DNA of 49,736 nucleotides. It comes from Pseudomonadota bacterium (lineage in GTDB: Bacteria > Desulfobacterota > Desulfobacteria > Desulfobacterales > Desulfolunaceae). This document shows positions 1-8,568 of this stretch, one piece after another. The DNA is taken from positions 1 through 49,736 of the forward strand of contig JAHIRD010000147.1 in the NCBI GenBank assembly GCA_018818835.1, in the 5' to 3' direction. Both the position numbers and the translations under genes were made by a program. Numbering within the stretch: position 1 is the stretch's first letter; each line of letters opens with the position of its first letter. The notes beneath the pieces are model-generated. The model made no database searches, was not told the DNA's origin, and saw only the letters and a program-made list of their open reading frames with translations.

Positions 1-2
1 AT

Positions 3-365
3 TTTCTTTCAACGGATTTCGGGATTGTGGAATTCAACGATGTGGATGAAAAGGAACGTTTCCGCCGCTACCGGCGATATGTTTATGAAGCCGGAGCCCT
101 GGCCAGAGCTGACGGGAAAAGAAGCCAGGTCATAGGAAAAGACATTGTCACCGCCGAGCGTGAAAAGGATTTCGAAATCACACGAACCGACCGATTCATG
201 AACAGAACGCGATATTTTACCGATTCCGGCATCATTGGATCAAAGGCCTTTGTGGCTGAACAATATCTGCGATTCAAACATATGTTTCAGTCAAAGCATG
301 AAAAAATACCCAAGCCCATCAAGGGCCTTGAGGGCATGTATTCCTTGAAACGGCTTTCATCCTGA
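3..365 (+). CDS. C-terminal part of a Y1 (IS200-like/REP-associated) transposase, cut by the window edge
   Basis: The frame is open to the left edge, so the GTG at 27 is only the first possible start inside the window and the true start lies upstream. The visible ~120 residues contain an Arg/Tyr-rich stretch (RFRRYRRYVYEAGAL) followed by FTDSGIIGSKAFV and a C-terminal GLEGMYSLKRL. This pattern (IIGSKxFV, then a basic tail ending near L-LKRL) is what I know from the C-terminal end of REP-associated tyrosine transposases in Deltaproteobacteria. The HUH and catalytic Tyr motifs would lie upstream and cannot be checked. It probably moves or once moved small hairpin repeats such as those at 793, 8132 and 48993. 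A domesticated or degraded copy is equally possible. Confidence 0.6.
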   Translation, partial: FLSTDFGIVEFNDVDEKERFRRYRRYVYEAGALARADGKRSQVIGKDIVTAEREKDFEITRTDRFMNRTRYFTDSGIIGSKAFVAEQYLRFKHMFQSKHEKIPKPIKGLEGMYSLKRLSS

Positions 366-760
366 CCCAAACGTTTCAAGAAATTTTTTATATCCCCTTC
401 TTTTTTGGTGTGTCATAAAAAGAACCGTAGAGCTGTTTTTCCTTTTCATTGAAAATGGATTAGCCGTGTTTTGATGAGATGCTTCCGGTTGGTCAATTCC
501 CTTTTTCCATATAAAAAGAGTTCATGGTAGGCTTTTTCTTGAGAAGCGTGTTATTTAAACTGCCTGTTTTCCATTTTTCGTTGATTGCATGCCCCAATTT
601 TTAATTTTCTGAGAACCTTCTTACCAGCCACACCAACGATGCTGGAAAAACCACCAAAATGTCATTCGCCGAAAAACAATTGAATACCCCGGTCAACCCG
701 TGCTGCGAGACTTAAGAGTTCATGCATGTAATGTCGGATGACGATTTGTATAATTGGCCT

Positions 761-786
761 GTCCCCGGATTTGGTCCCCGGATTTG
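761..786. repeat. two tandem copies of GTCCCCGGATTTG
   Basis: GTCCCCGGATTTG occurs at 761-773 and again at 774-786 without spacing, preceded by TTGGCCT. From memory, GGCCTGTCCCCGG-type motifs are common beside Y1/REP-associated transposases in Deltaproteobacteria, so this may mark the right end of the element whose transposase opens the window. That link is inference. Confidence 0.45.
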
Positions 787-792
787 ATAATA

Positions 793-817
793 AACTCCCA
801 GGCACTGCCTGGGAGTT
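793..817. repeat. REP-like perfect hairpin with one-base centre (copy A)
   Basis: Arms AACTCCCAGGCA (793-804) and TGCCTGGGAGTT (806-817) are perfectly complementary around a single C. It lies 53 bp past the aceA stop on the minus strand, so it could end or stabilise the aceBA transcript, but no T tract follows. The same design recurs at 8132-8152 and 48993-49015, which argues for a dispersed repeat. Confidence 0.6.
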
Positions 818-869
818 GTATTTCTGTTTTGTCATTAAATCGTCACCATCCTCACCCAAACAAATCGGA

Positions 870-2207
870 TCAGAACTGCTCTTCTTCGGTGGAGCCTGAG
901 AGAGCTCCCACGGAACTTTCGCCTTGGGTGACACAGGTCATCACCCGATCAAAATAACCGGCACCGACGAATTTCTGATGACTGGTGCCCATATAGCCTT
1001 CGGATTTCTCGTGTTTGAATTCCTCTTGCTGGAACCGTGAATAGGCAGCCATACCTTCGGTCTTGTAACTGTGGGCCAGGTCAAACATCCCCAGGTTCAA
1101 GGTATGAAAACCTGCCAGGGTCACAAACTGAAATTTATAGCCCATGGCTGCCAGTTCCCTTTGAAATGTTCCGATGGATGCATCATCCAGATTGGCCTTC
1201 CAGTTGAATGACGGAGAGCAGTTATAGGACAAAAGCTTGTCCGGGAATTCTTTCTTGATGCTTTCTGCAAAAACCCGCGCCTGTTTGAGATCGGGCTTGG
1301 AGGTTTCGCACCAGATCATATCCGCATAGGGTGCATAGGCCAGACCCCTTGCAATGGCAGCGTCAACACCGCCCCGAATGCGATAAAACCCCTCGGAGGT
1401 CCGGGGTTCATCGGTGATGAATGGCCGGTCACGTTCATCAATGTCGCTGGTCAACAGTTTGGCAGCGTCCGCATCGGTACGGGCCACCAGAATGGTGGGA
1501 ACGTCGCAGATATCTGCGGCCAGACGTGCTGAAACCAGTTTATTGATAAACTCCTGGGTGGGAACCAGTACTTTGCCCCCCATATGACCGCACTTCTTGG
1601 CCGAGGCCAGTTGATCTTCAAAATGAACCCCCGAGGCACCTGCATCAATCATGGCCCTCATCAGTTCAAAGGCGTTCAAGGGACCGCCAAAACCCGCTTC
1701 GGCATCGGCCACAATAGGGGCAAACCAGTAGGGACCGTTCTTCCTGCAGTCCAGAACCTGGATCTGATCGGCCCGGCGCAGGGCGTTGTTGATTTTCCGC
1801 ACCACGGCAGGGACGCTGTTGGACGGATAAAGGCTCTGGTCAGGATACATCTCCCCGGCCAGATTATTGTCGGCAGCAACCTGCCAGCCACTCACATAAA
1901 TAGATTTCAGACCGGCTTCCACTTGCTGAACAGCCTGGTTCCCTGTCAAGGCACCGAGGGCGGCAAGGAATTCTTCCGTCTTAAGCAAACGCCACAATCG
2001 CTTGGCACCCACCCGTGCAAAGGTGTAATCCACCTTGAGTGTCCCCCTTAGATTGAGGACTTCGGCAGGTTTGTAAGGCCTTACAACCCCTTTCCACCGG
2101 GGATCCTTAGCCCATCTGTCTTCCAATTCATCAATCTCTTTGAAATCAATCTGATGACAGCTGAGCTTCTTTTCCAGTTCAATTGCTTTTTCTTCGATGG
2201 TCAACAT
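870..2207 (-). CDS. aceA: isocitrate lyase AceA
   Basis: Cleaves isocitrate to glyoxylate and succinate, the first step of the glyoxylate bypass, in the cytoplasm. The 445-residue length matches the family. The active-site loop KKCGHMGGK carries the catalytic Cys206, and the metal-site stretch [10 protein letters not shown] is at about 166-175; VHFEDQ follows at 194-199. The ATG at 2207 is preceded by AGGGAG about 6-7 nt upstream. It lies 56 bp downstream of aceB on the same strand, so the two form an aceBA operon. No truncation or frameshift is visible. An assignment to methylisocitrate lyase is unlikely, because that family is shorter (about 300 residues) and the partner here is malate synthase. 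Confidence 0.97.
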   Translation of the reverse strand: MLTIEEKAIELEKKLSCHQIDFKEIDELEDRWAKDPRWKGVVRPYKPAEVLNLRGTLKVDYTFARVGAKRLWRLLKTEEFLAALGALTGNQAVQQVEAGLKSIYVSGWQVAADNNLAGEMYPDQSLYPSNSVPAVVRKINNALRRADQIQVLDCRKNGPYWFAPIVADAEAGFGGPLNAFELMRAMIDAGASGVHFEDQLASAKKCGHMGGKVLVPTQEFINKLVSARLAADICDVPTILVARTDADAAKLLTSDIDERDRPFITDEPRTSEGFYRIRGGVDAAIARGLAYAPYADMIWCETSKPDLKQARVFAESIKKEFPDKLLSYNCSPSFNWKANLDDASIGTFQRELAAMGYKFQFVTLAGFHTLNLGMFDLAHSYKTEGMAAYSRFQQEEFKHEKSEGYMGTSHQKFVGAGYFDRVMTCVTQGESSVGALSGSTEEEQF

Positions 2208-2263
2208 GATGGACTCCCTTCATTTCTTAAGATACACGGTATCAAACTTGACTTATTAAGGTA

Positions 2264-3862
2264 TTAATCCAGATAATCATAAGCCCTGAGCGTTAAAAAA
2301 TCATCCAGGTTTTCATCCAGAATAATTTCTTCAAACAGACCCAGTGCTTTTTTGAATTTCCCCTTTTCAAAGGCATCACTTCCAATGTGTGAGCAGATCT
2401 TTTCATATTCATCGTTCAGAAGATCGAGGAACATTTTCCTGTCCACGGATCGCTGGTCATCAAGTTTGCCTTGGGGGTGGTGAAGCCACTGCCAGACCTG
2501 GGCACGGGAAATTTCCGCAGTGGCAGCATCCTCCATCAGGTTATTGATAGGGACACATCCATTCCCGGAAAGCCAGGATGCCAGATACTGTATGCCGACA
2601 CTGATGTTGTTCCGTAGACCTTTTTCAGTAATTTTTCCCAGGGGACATCTTAAAAGATCCTCCTGAGACACATTGACATCCTCCCTCTTTTTATCAACCT
2701 GGTTGGGCCCTGGCATCAACCGGTCAAAAACCTCCAAAGCCAGGGGGACCAAACCTGGATGGGCCACCCATGTCCCGTCATGGCCATCGGTGGCTTCCCT
2801 GGTTTTATCGTCCCTGACCTTCTGTAATGCTTTTTCATTGGCTTCGGGGTCATCTTTGATAGGAATCTGGGCTGCCATGCCGCCAATGGCATGGGCACCC
2901 CGTTTGTGACAGGTCTTTATGGATAACAGGGAATAGGAGTGCATGCAGTGGCTGGTCATGGTGATATCAGCCCGATCCGGGAAAATATAGGCAGGCACTT
3001 TCTTGAACTTTTTAATGAAACTAAAAATATAGTCCCAACGTCCGCAGTTCAGGCCTGCCATATGTTCCTTAAGTTCATAAATAATTTCATCCATCTGAAA
3101 GGATGCCAGGATGGTTTCAATAAGAACCGTTGCCTTGATGGTTCCCTGGGGGATAGTCATGTCATTCTGGGCCATTATAAAAACATCGTTCCAAAGCCGG
3201 GCTTCCAGATAACTTTCCATTTTCGGCAGATAAAAATAGGGGCCGGACCCGTTGTTCATAAGCTTCAGGGCATTGTGATAAAAGAAAAGACCAAAATCAA
3301 AGATACCAGCAGAAATGGCTTTCCCATCCACGGTGACATGTTTTTCCACCAAATGCCAGCCCCTGGGTCTTACGATTAGGGTGGCTATTTTTTCGTTCAA
3401 ATGGTATTTTTTTCCATCGTCACTGGTATGACTGATCGTGTGGTCTACAGCATCCCTTAGATTAATCTGGCCCTGAATCGTCCCATCCCAGGTGGGGGCA
3501 TGGGAATCTTCTAAATCAGCCATAAAGGTTCTGGCCCCGGAGTTAAGGGCGTTGATAACCATTTTGCGTTCCACCGGCCCTGTGATCTCCACCCGTCGAT
3601 CTTGAAGATCTGGTGGAACAGGAGAAATGGTCCAAGCGCTGTCCCTGATGGCCCGGGTTTCAGGCAAAAAATCAGGAAAAACCCCCCGGTCAATATGTGC
3701 CTGAACCTTTTTCCGATCTTCGAGAAGTGCAGATCGACGAAGTTCAAAGGCACGTGCAAGTCCGGCAACAAAAAAAAGAGCGTCTTTGGTCAAAATCTGT
3801 TGAAAAGCAGGCGTTATAGGAGCATGAACACGAACACCCTCATTGTCAAAAGATAGTTTCAT
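2264..3862 (-). CDS. aceB: malate synthase A AceB
   Basis: Condenses glyoxylate with acetyl-CoA to malate, the second enzyme of the glyoxylate bypass. The 532 residues fit the A isoform (about 530), not the 720-residue G isoform. Recognisable elements are the MADLEDS signature at 114-120 followed by HAPTW, the glyoxylate-binding VRPRGWH at 164-170 with Arg165, the CGRWDYIFSFIKKF stretch in the barrel, and the C-terminal RAQVWQWLHHP region. AAGGA lies about 8 nt before the ATG at 3862. It is the promoter-proximal gene of aceBA and is divergent from aceK; the shared upstream region holds a strong inverted repeat. Confidence 0.97.
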   Translation of the reverse strand: MKLSFDNEGVRVHAPITPAFQQILTKDALFFVAGLARAFELRRSALLEDRKKVQAHIDRGVFPDFLPETRAIRDSAWTISPVPPDLQDRRVEITGPVERKMVINALNSGARTFMADLEDSHAPTWDGTIQGQINLRDAVDHTISHTSDDGKKYHLNEKIATLIVRPRGWHLVEKHVTVDGKAISAGIFDFGLFFYHNALKLMNNGSGPYFYLPKMESYLEARLWNDVFIMAQNDMTIPQGTIKATVLIETILASFQMDEIIYELKEHMAGLNCGRWDYIFSFIKKFKKVPAYIFPDRADITMTSHCMHSYSLLSIKTCHKRGAHAIGGMAAQIPIKDDPEANEKALQKVRDDKTREATDGHDGTWVAHPGLVPLALEVFDRLMPGPNQVDKKREDVNVSQEDLLRCPLGKITEKGLRNNISVGIQYLASWLSGNGCVPINNLMEDAATAEISRAQVWQWLHHPQGKLDDQRSVDRKMFLDLLNDEYEKICSHIGSDAFEKGKFKKALGLFEEIILDENLDDFLTLRAYDYLD

Positions 3863-3941
3863 GGGCAGGTCCTTATGGTTTATTAATTTATTTATCCGTT
3901 ACAATGGCGAAATACAGGTATTGACGTCGAGTAAGAGAGGA

Positions 3942-3976
3942 ATTTGTAACCATGAAAAAAAATCATGATTACAAAT
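3942..3976. promoter_or_regulatory. candidate operator: 14-nt inverted repeat between aceBA and aceK
   Basis: Left arm ATTTGTAACCATGA (3942-3955) and right arm TCATGATTACAAAT (3963-3976) are inverted copies with 13 of 14 matches, separated by seven A residues. It lies 80 bp from the aceB start and 104 bp from the aceK start, where a regulator could act on both divergent genes. Size and symmetry fit a dimeric DNA-binding protein, but no regulator gene is adjacent. A hairpin in an untranslated leader is the alternative. Confidence 0.5.
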
Positions 3977-4079
3977 GGGAATATAACAATTCCCTTGGAC
4001 AATGTCAATGTGAAGACCGGCCCCGGATAAATGCTCGGCCTTAGTGGCAGGGCCATGGCAAACAAACAGGAAAACGAAC

Positions 4080-5822
4080 ATGATCCTTGATGTGGAACCC
4101 TATCAGCGAGCTTCAACGCTTATCCTTGATGCATTTGAGACATATCTGAATGAATTTCAGTCCATCACCCTAAAAGCCCGGGATCGATTTATTCAAAAAA
4201 ACTGGCAGGAAGGACGGAACGATGCTCTCAAACGACTGGACCTCTATTCCTTGACCGTCCGAAAAACCGTAGAGGATATGAGGGGGGCCATGGGCCCCCT
4301 GCTCAAAAAAGATCGCATCGGCAAGGAGATGAAACAGGCCTATGCCTCCATGGTGGCCCAGCGTGATGACAGTGAATTGGCGGAAACGTTTTTCAATTCC
4401 GTGACACGGAAAATATTTTCCATCGTGGGTATGATCCCGGACATTGAATTTACCACCCCGGATTTCAAAATACCCATGATTCAGGAACGGCAGTGTTTTA
4501 TCTGTCGGTCCCACCTTCTTCCGGAAAACCGCTTTTCCTTTCAGAACACCTTTGAAAAAATCCTTTGTGCGTACAAGGACGAGCTGGAGCTCCAGCACCT
4601 TGAACAGGATGCCAAAACCATCGCAAGGGTGGTTGAAACGCACCTTGAATCCACCTACAAAACCCAACGAATGGAGTATGTGGAAGTCATTGAATCCGTA
4701 TTCTATCGTCAGAAAGCCGCCTACATCATCGGGCGAATCCGGTCCAGCTCCCATATTGTTCCCCTGATCATCGCATTTCTGAACGACAATAAGGGTGTCC
4801 GGGCAGATGCTGTTCTATTGACCGAACGGTCTGCCAGCATCATTTTCGGATTCACCCGGTCTTATTTCCATGTCATGGTCACCAAGCCCAGTGAAATGAT
4901 CAATTTTTTAAAAAGCATCATTCCGAATAAGAGGGTATCCGAACTCTATACGGCCATTGGTTTTCACAAACACGGGAAATCTGAGCTGTTCCGGGAACTG
5001 ACCCGCAGTCTTGAGAAAACCCAAGATCGTTTTGAAATTGCCCAGGGAGAAAAAGGCATGGTCATGCTGGTGTTCACCCTTCCCTCCTTTGATGTAGTGT
5101 TTAAAATCATCAAAGACCGTTTTGAATATCCCAAAACCACCCATCGTCAGGCTGTCAGGGACAGCTATCGTCTGGTCTTCATCCACAATCGTGCCGGACG
5201 ACTTATTGATGCCCAGGCCTTTGAGTATCTTGAATTTGACCGGAACCGGTTTTCGGAAGAGGTCCTTGCGGAATTCAGGGAAACAGCCCAGGAAACGGTT
5301 TTCATCAGCGATGACCTTGTGACCATCCGGCATCTCTACACAGAACGCCGTCTTCGCCCCCTGGACCTGTACATCAAAGAAGAAGACGAAACGCATGCAA
5401 TGAAAGCCATCATTGATTATGGCCGTGCCATCAAGGAACTTGCCGCCTGCAATATTTTTACAGGAGACCTTTTTTTAAAAAATTTCGGAGTGACCCGCCA
5501 CGGACGTGTGGTTTTCTACGATTACGATGAGCTGTGCCTCCTTACAGACTGCCATTTCAGAAAAATCCCCAAATCCAGAGGGTATGACGATGAAATGGCC
5601 TCGGAGCCCTGGTATTTTGTAGGCGATAAAGATATTTTTCCCGAAGAATTCAGAACCTTCTTACGTATCCCCCCCAATCTGAAGCAGGCATTTGAAAAGG
5701 CCCATGGAGACCTGTTCGATGTGACATTCTGGAAAGAACTGCAGAACCGTATATCAGCCGGTGAGGTGATGCATATCTTTCCCTATAAACAAGGGAAACG
5801 GTTTATCAATATCGATATGTAG
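4080..5822 (+). CDS. aceK: isocitrate dehydrogenase kinase/phosphatase AceK
   Basis: Bifunctional enzyme that phosphorylates isocitrate dehydrogenase (inactivating it) and removes the phosphate, deciding whether isocitrate goes to the TCA cycle or to isocitrate lyase. I chose the ATG at 4080 because AGGAAAA ends a few bases upstream; an in-frame GTG at 4044 has no clear ribosome site. The 580-residue product matches the family length. The ATP-binding segment GEKGMVMLVFTLPS is at about 323-336, followed by VFKIIKDRF. The catalytic loop DLFLKNFG starts at 463 and the DYDE motif at 481. It is divergent from aceBA and upstream of aconitase. AceK is best known from Gamma- and Betaproteobacteria, so its presence here may reflect transfer. 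No isocitrate dehydrogenase gene lies in this window. Confidence 0.95.
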   Translation: MILDVEPYQRASTLILDAFETYLNEFQSITLKARDRFIQKNWQEGRNDALKRLDLYSLTVRKTVEDMRGAMGPLLKKDRIGKEMKQAYASMVAQRDDSELAETFFNSVTRKIFSIVGMIPDIEFTTPDFKIPMIQERQCFICRSHLLPENRFSFQNTFEKILCAYKDELELQHLEQDAKTIARVVETHLESTYKTQRMEYVEVIESVFYRQKAAYIIGRIRSSSHIVPLIIAFLNDNKGVRADAVLLTERSASIIFGFTRSYFHVMVTKPSEMINFLKSIIPNKRVSELYTAIGFHKHGKSELFRELTRSLEKTQDRFEIAQGEKGMVMLVFTLPSFDVVFKIIKDRFEYPKTTHRQAVRDSYRLVFIHNRAGRLIDAQAFEYLEFDRNRFSEEVLAEFRETAQETVFISDDLVTIRHLYTERRLRPLDLYIKEEDETHAMKAIIDYGRAIKELAACNIFTGDLFLKNFGVTRHGRVVFYDYDELCLLTDCHFRKIPKSRGYDDEMASEPWYFVGDKDIFPEEFRTFLRIPPNLKQAFEKAHGDLFDVTFWKELQNRISAGEVMHIFPYKQGKRFINIDM

Positions 5823-6016
5823 AGGTCATACTATTTGAACATGAACGGCTTGATTGACAGGGTGATGCTTTGTTGATAAATTGGATAAGACTTATATGAC
5901 CTATCTGTTCTAATTAACATCCAGCGTTTAAAAAGAATCATACATAAACTTTTAATTTAACTATTTTAAAATTCATTCTTTTCTTCGACGCCATCAATCT
6001 TAGCGGGAGATCTCCT

Positions 6017-7954
6017 ATGAAAAAAAACGTAACCCAGAAACTCATTGAAAGCCATCTTGTGGAAGGCACCATGAATCCCGGTGAAGAAATAGGCATCAAA
6101 ATTGATCAGACCCTGACCCAGGATGCCACCGGTACGGTGGTCATGCTGGAATTTGAAGCCATGAACATCCCCAGGATCAAAACTGAGCTATCTGCCCAGT
6201 ATGTAGATCACAATCTGCTCCAGATCGATTTTAAAAACGCCGACGACCATATTTTTTTAAGGGACGCCTGCAAAAAATTCGGACTCTGGTACAGCAGGCC
6301 TGGTAATGGAATCAGTCATCCGGTTCATATGGAGCGGTTTGGAGTTCCGGGCAAGATTCTTCTGGGTTCGGACAGCCATACGCCTTCCGGAGGCGCTCTG
6401 GGCATGCTGGCCATTGGAGCAGGAGGCCTGGACGTGGCCACAGCCATGGCCGGAGAGCCCTTTTATGTCAAAATGCCCAAGGTCTGGGGTGTAAAACTCA
6501 TCCATGCCCTTCCGGACTGGACCAGCGCCAAAGACATTATCCTTGAAATGCTTCGCCGCCACGGTGTGGATGGAGGTTTCGGGAAAATCATTGAATACTA
6601 CGGTCCGGGAGTGGACAGTCTAAGTCCCATGGACAGACATGTAATCACAAACATGGGAGCTGAATTAGGCGCAACAACCAGTGTGTTCCCCTCGGATGAC
6701 AAGGTCCGCCAATTCCTTAAAAGCCAAGGCCGTGAGGATTGCTGGGTGGAGATCAAGGCCGATGACGGTGCAGCCTATGACCTTTACGATGAAATCGATT
6801 TAAGTAAGATTGTACCCCTGATCGCCTGCCCCAGCAGTCCGGGTAATGTGGTTCCGGTCAGTGAGGTGGCAGGCAAAAAAATATACCAGTCCTATATTGG
6901 CTCCTCTGCCAATCCGGGTTTACGGGACTTTGCCATTGTGGCCCTGATCACCGAAGGGAAAAAGGTCCATGACCATGTATCCCTGGACATCAACCCCTCC
7001 ACCCGTCAGGTCATCGAAAATCTGATCCATCTGGGCCTCATGGAAAAACTGATCCAGACCGGTGCCCGGGTTCACCAGGCCGGATGCAATGGATGTATCG
7101 GCATGGGCCAGGCACCGGCAACCGGTAAAATCAGCCTGCGCACCGTACCCCGAAATTTTCCGGGACGGTCAGGAACCATAGGAGACCAGGTGTATCTGTG
7201 CAGCCCTGAAACAGCAGCTGTGTCGGCCTTGACCGGAGTTATCACCGATCCCAGGACCATGGACATGCCGTACCCGAGGTTCACAGAGCCCCAGAAACTA
7301 CAACTCAACACGGCCATGCTGATTCCACCTGATCCGAATGGCGGGAGTATCGACATTGAAAAAGGCCCCAATATCAAACCCCTGCCCGAATCGGGCCCCC
7401 TCCCTGACACGATCCAGGCACCGGTTCTTTTGAAAATGGGGGATAATATTTCCACCGACGAAATCATGCCTGCCGGAGCCCATATTCTTTCCTTTCGAAG
7501 CAATATCCCGGAAATCAGTAAATTTTCATTTTCTCGAGTGGACAAAGCGTTTTATGATAGGGCACTGGCCTTAAAGGACAAGGGTTTTATCGTTGTGGGC
7601 GGAGACAATTACGGCCAGGGATCAAGCCGGGAGCATGCGGCCCTGGGGCCACGCTACCTGGGCCTCCAGGCTGCCATTGCCAAGAGTTTCGCACGGATAC
7701 ACTGGCAAAACCTGGTGAATTTCGGAATTCTGCCTTTGACCTTTACCGATCCATCGGACTGGGAAAAAATTCAGAAGGATGATGTGCTATGCCTGTCAGA
7801 TTTAAGAGAAAAAATCAACATTTCCTCAGAGCTTGCTCTGGAAAACAAGACCCGGAATCTGACCATCACGGTCAGGCACAGCTTGAGTCCCAGGCAGGTG
7901 GACATGATTCTTGCCGGAGGAAAAATAAACTATATTAAAGGAAAGCAGGGTTGA
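6017..7954 (+). CDS. aconitate hydratase (short, about 645-residue bacterial type)
   Basis: Interconverts citrate and isocitrate with a [4Fe-4S] cluster. Likely cluster ligands are Cys271 (IACPSSP) and Cys357/Cys360 (GCNGCIG). The substrate-binding loop LLGSDSHTPSGG is near residue 115, and the swivel domain carries the active-site SSREHAAL at 536-543. At 645 residues it is shorter than AcnA or AcnB (750-890) and matches the compact aconitase subfamily common in Deltaproteobacteria. A homoaconitase or isopropylmalate isomerase fusion is less likely given the aceBA-aceK neighbours. It follows aceK by 194 bp, with room for its own promoter; GGGAGA precedes the ATG. Confidence 0.9.
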   Translation: MKKNVTQKLIESHLVEGTMNPGEEIGIKIDQTLTQDATGTVVMLEFEAMNIPRIKTELSAQYVDHNLLQIDFKNADDHIFLRDACKKFGLWYSRPGNGISHPVHMERFGVPGKILLGSDSHTPSGGALGMLAIGAGGLDVATAMAGEPFYVKMPKVWGVKLIHALPDWTSAKDIILEMLRRHGVDGGFGKIIEYYGPGVDSLSPMDRHVITNMGAELGATTSVFPSDDKVRQFLKSQGREDCWVEIKADDGAAYDLYDEIDLSKIVPLIACPSSPGNVVPVSEVAGKKIYQSYIGSSANPGLRDFAIVALITEGKKVHDHVSLDINPSTRQVIENLIHLGLMEKLIQTGARVHQAGCNGCIGMGQAPATGKISLRTVPRNFPGRSGTIGDQVYLCSPETAAVSALTGVITDPRTMDMPYPRFTEPQKLQLNTAMLIPPDPNGGSIDIEKGPNIKPLPESGPLPDTIQAPVLLKMGDNISTDEIMPAGAHILSFRSNIPEISKFSFSRVDKAFYDRALALKDKGFIVVGGDNYGQGSSREHAALGPRYLGLQAAIAKSFARIHWQNLVNFGILPLTFTDPSDWEKIQKDDVLCLSDLREKINISSELALENKTRNLTITVRHSLSPRQVDMILAGGKINYIKGKQG

Positions 7955-7972
7955 TATGTTTTTTGGCTTTTA

Positions 7973-8116
7973 TTAACCACCCGCTCCCGGTGGTTGCTGA
8001 AGGACACGAAGAGCACGAAGAAATTGCCTCCGGCGGCCAGCTTTTAAAAAGCTGGACACCGGCAGGGCCGCAAGATGCCTTTTTTGCCCTTCTTCGTGCT
8101 CGTGGTTCGTGGTTAA
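7973..8116. repeat. MITE-like palindromic element, copy 1 (144 bp)
   Basis: The element starts TTAACCAC and ends GTGGTTAA. Inside these termini are CACGAAGAGCACGAAG on the left and the roughly inverted TTCTTCGTGCTCGTGG on the right. The centre holds a hairpin CCAGCTTTT/AAAAGCTGG around one A. Much of it recurs in a longer form at 48602-48887, including GGCGGCCAGCTTTTAAAAAG. No coding capacity is seen. It occupies most of the gap between aconitase and the GIY-YIG gene. Confidence 0.65.
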
Positions 8117-8131
8117 ACTGTTTTTGACTCA

Positions 8132-8152
8132 CTCCCATGCTCAGCATGGGAG
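8132..8152. repeat. REP-like perfect hairpin with one-base centre (copy B)
   Basis: CTCCCATGCT (8132-8141) and AGCATGGGAG (8143-8152) are perfect inverted copies around a single C. It has the same design as the hairpins at 793 and 48993. It lies 15 bp right of the MITE-like element, so the two repeat types may travel together. Confidence 0.55.
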
Positions 8153-8256
8153 AGTATGTCTACTTTGTCTTTAAAGCGACATGATAAATCATCAAGGGGT
8201 GGGCCAGCTATAGGTGAGAGACAATCTCCTCTTGAATAAATACGGTTTTTTATTTT

Positions 8257-8532
8257 ATGTCTACATGGTTTCTATATATGGTCCAATGTTCTGATAAGAG
8301 CCTTTACACGGGGATAACCTGTGATCTGGACCGGCGTGTCCGTGAACACAATGGGGGCAGTGCCTCGAAATACACCCGGTGCCGACGACCTGTTTCCCTG
8401 GTTTTCTCACAGGATTTTCCGGACCGGTCCTCGGCATCCAAAGCCGAATACCGGGTAAAGCGATACTCAAAAAAAGTCAAGTTACAGCTTATCCGTGGGG
8501 GCCTTGCCTGGGATGATGTGGCGGGGTCCTGA
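8257..8532 (+). CDS. GIY-YIG domain protein, YhbQ/UPF0213-like
   Basis: A 91-residue single-domain protein. The GIY-YIG core appears as FLYMVQCSDKSLYTGIT at about 5-21, followed by DLDRRVREHNGG with the conserved Arg, then the SASKAEYRVKRYSKK helix containing the catalytic-type Glu. These small proteins form the YhbQ/UPF0213 family of putative structure-specific nucleases; their biological role is largely unknown. No strong ribosome site precedes the ATG. It converges with the megasynthase gene (36 bp between stops) and has no evident functional link to it. Confidence 0.85.
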   Translation: MSTWFLYMVQCSDKSLYTGITCDLDRRVREHNGGSASKYTRCRRPVSLVFSQDFPDRSSASKAEYRVKRYSKKVKLQLIRGGLAWDDVAGS

Positions 8533-8568
8533 ATCGTTTTAGATGGACACCCGCCTCATGACAAACCA

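Larger units (their letters stand above)
366..869. other. gene-free stretch downstream of the transposase
   Basis: About 500 bp separate the transposase stop from the end of aceA. Apart from the 13-bp tandem repeat at 761-786 and the hairpin at 793-817, I see no coding pattern or promoter I could defend. It is probably the 3' flank of the mobile element. Confidence 0.5.
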
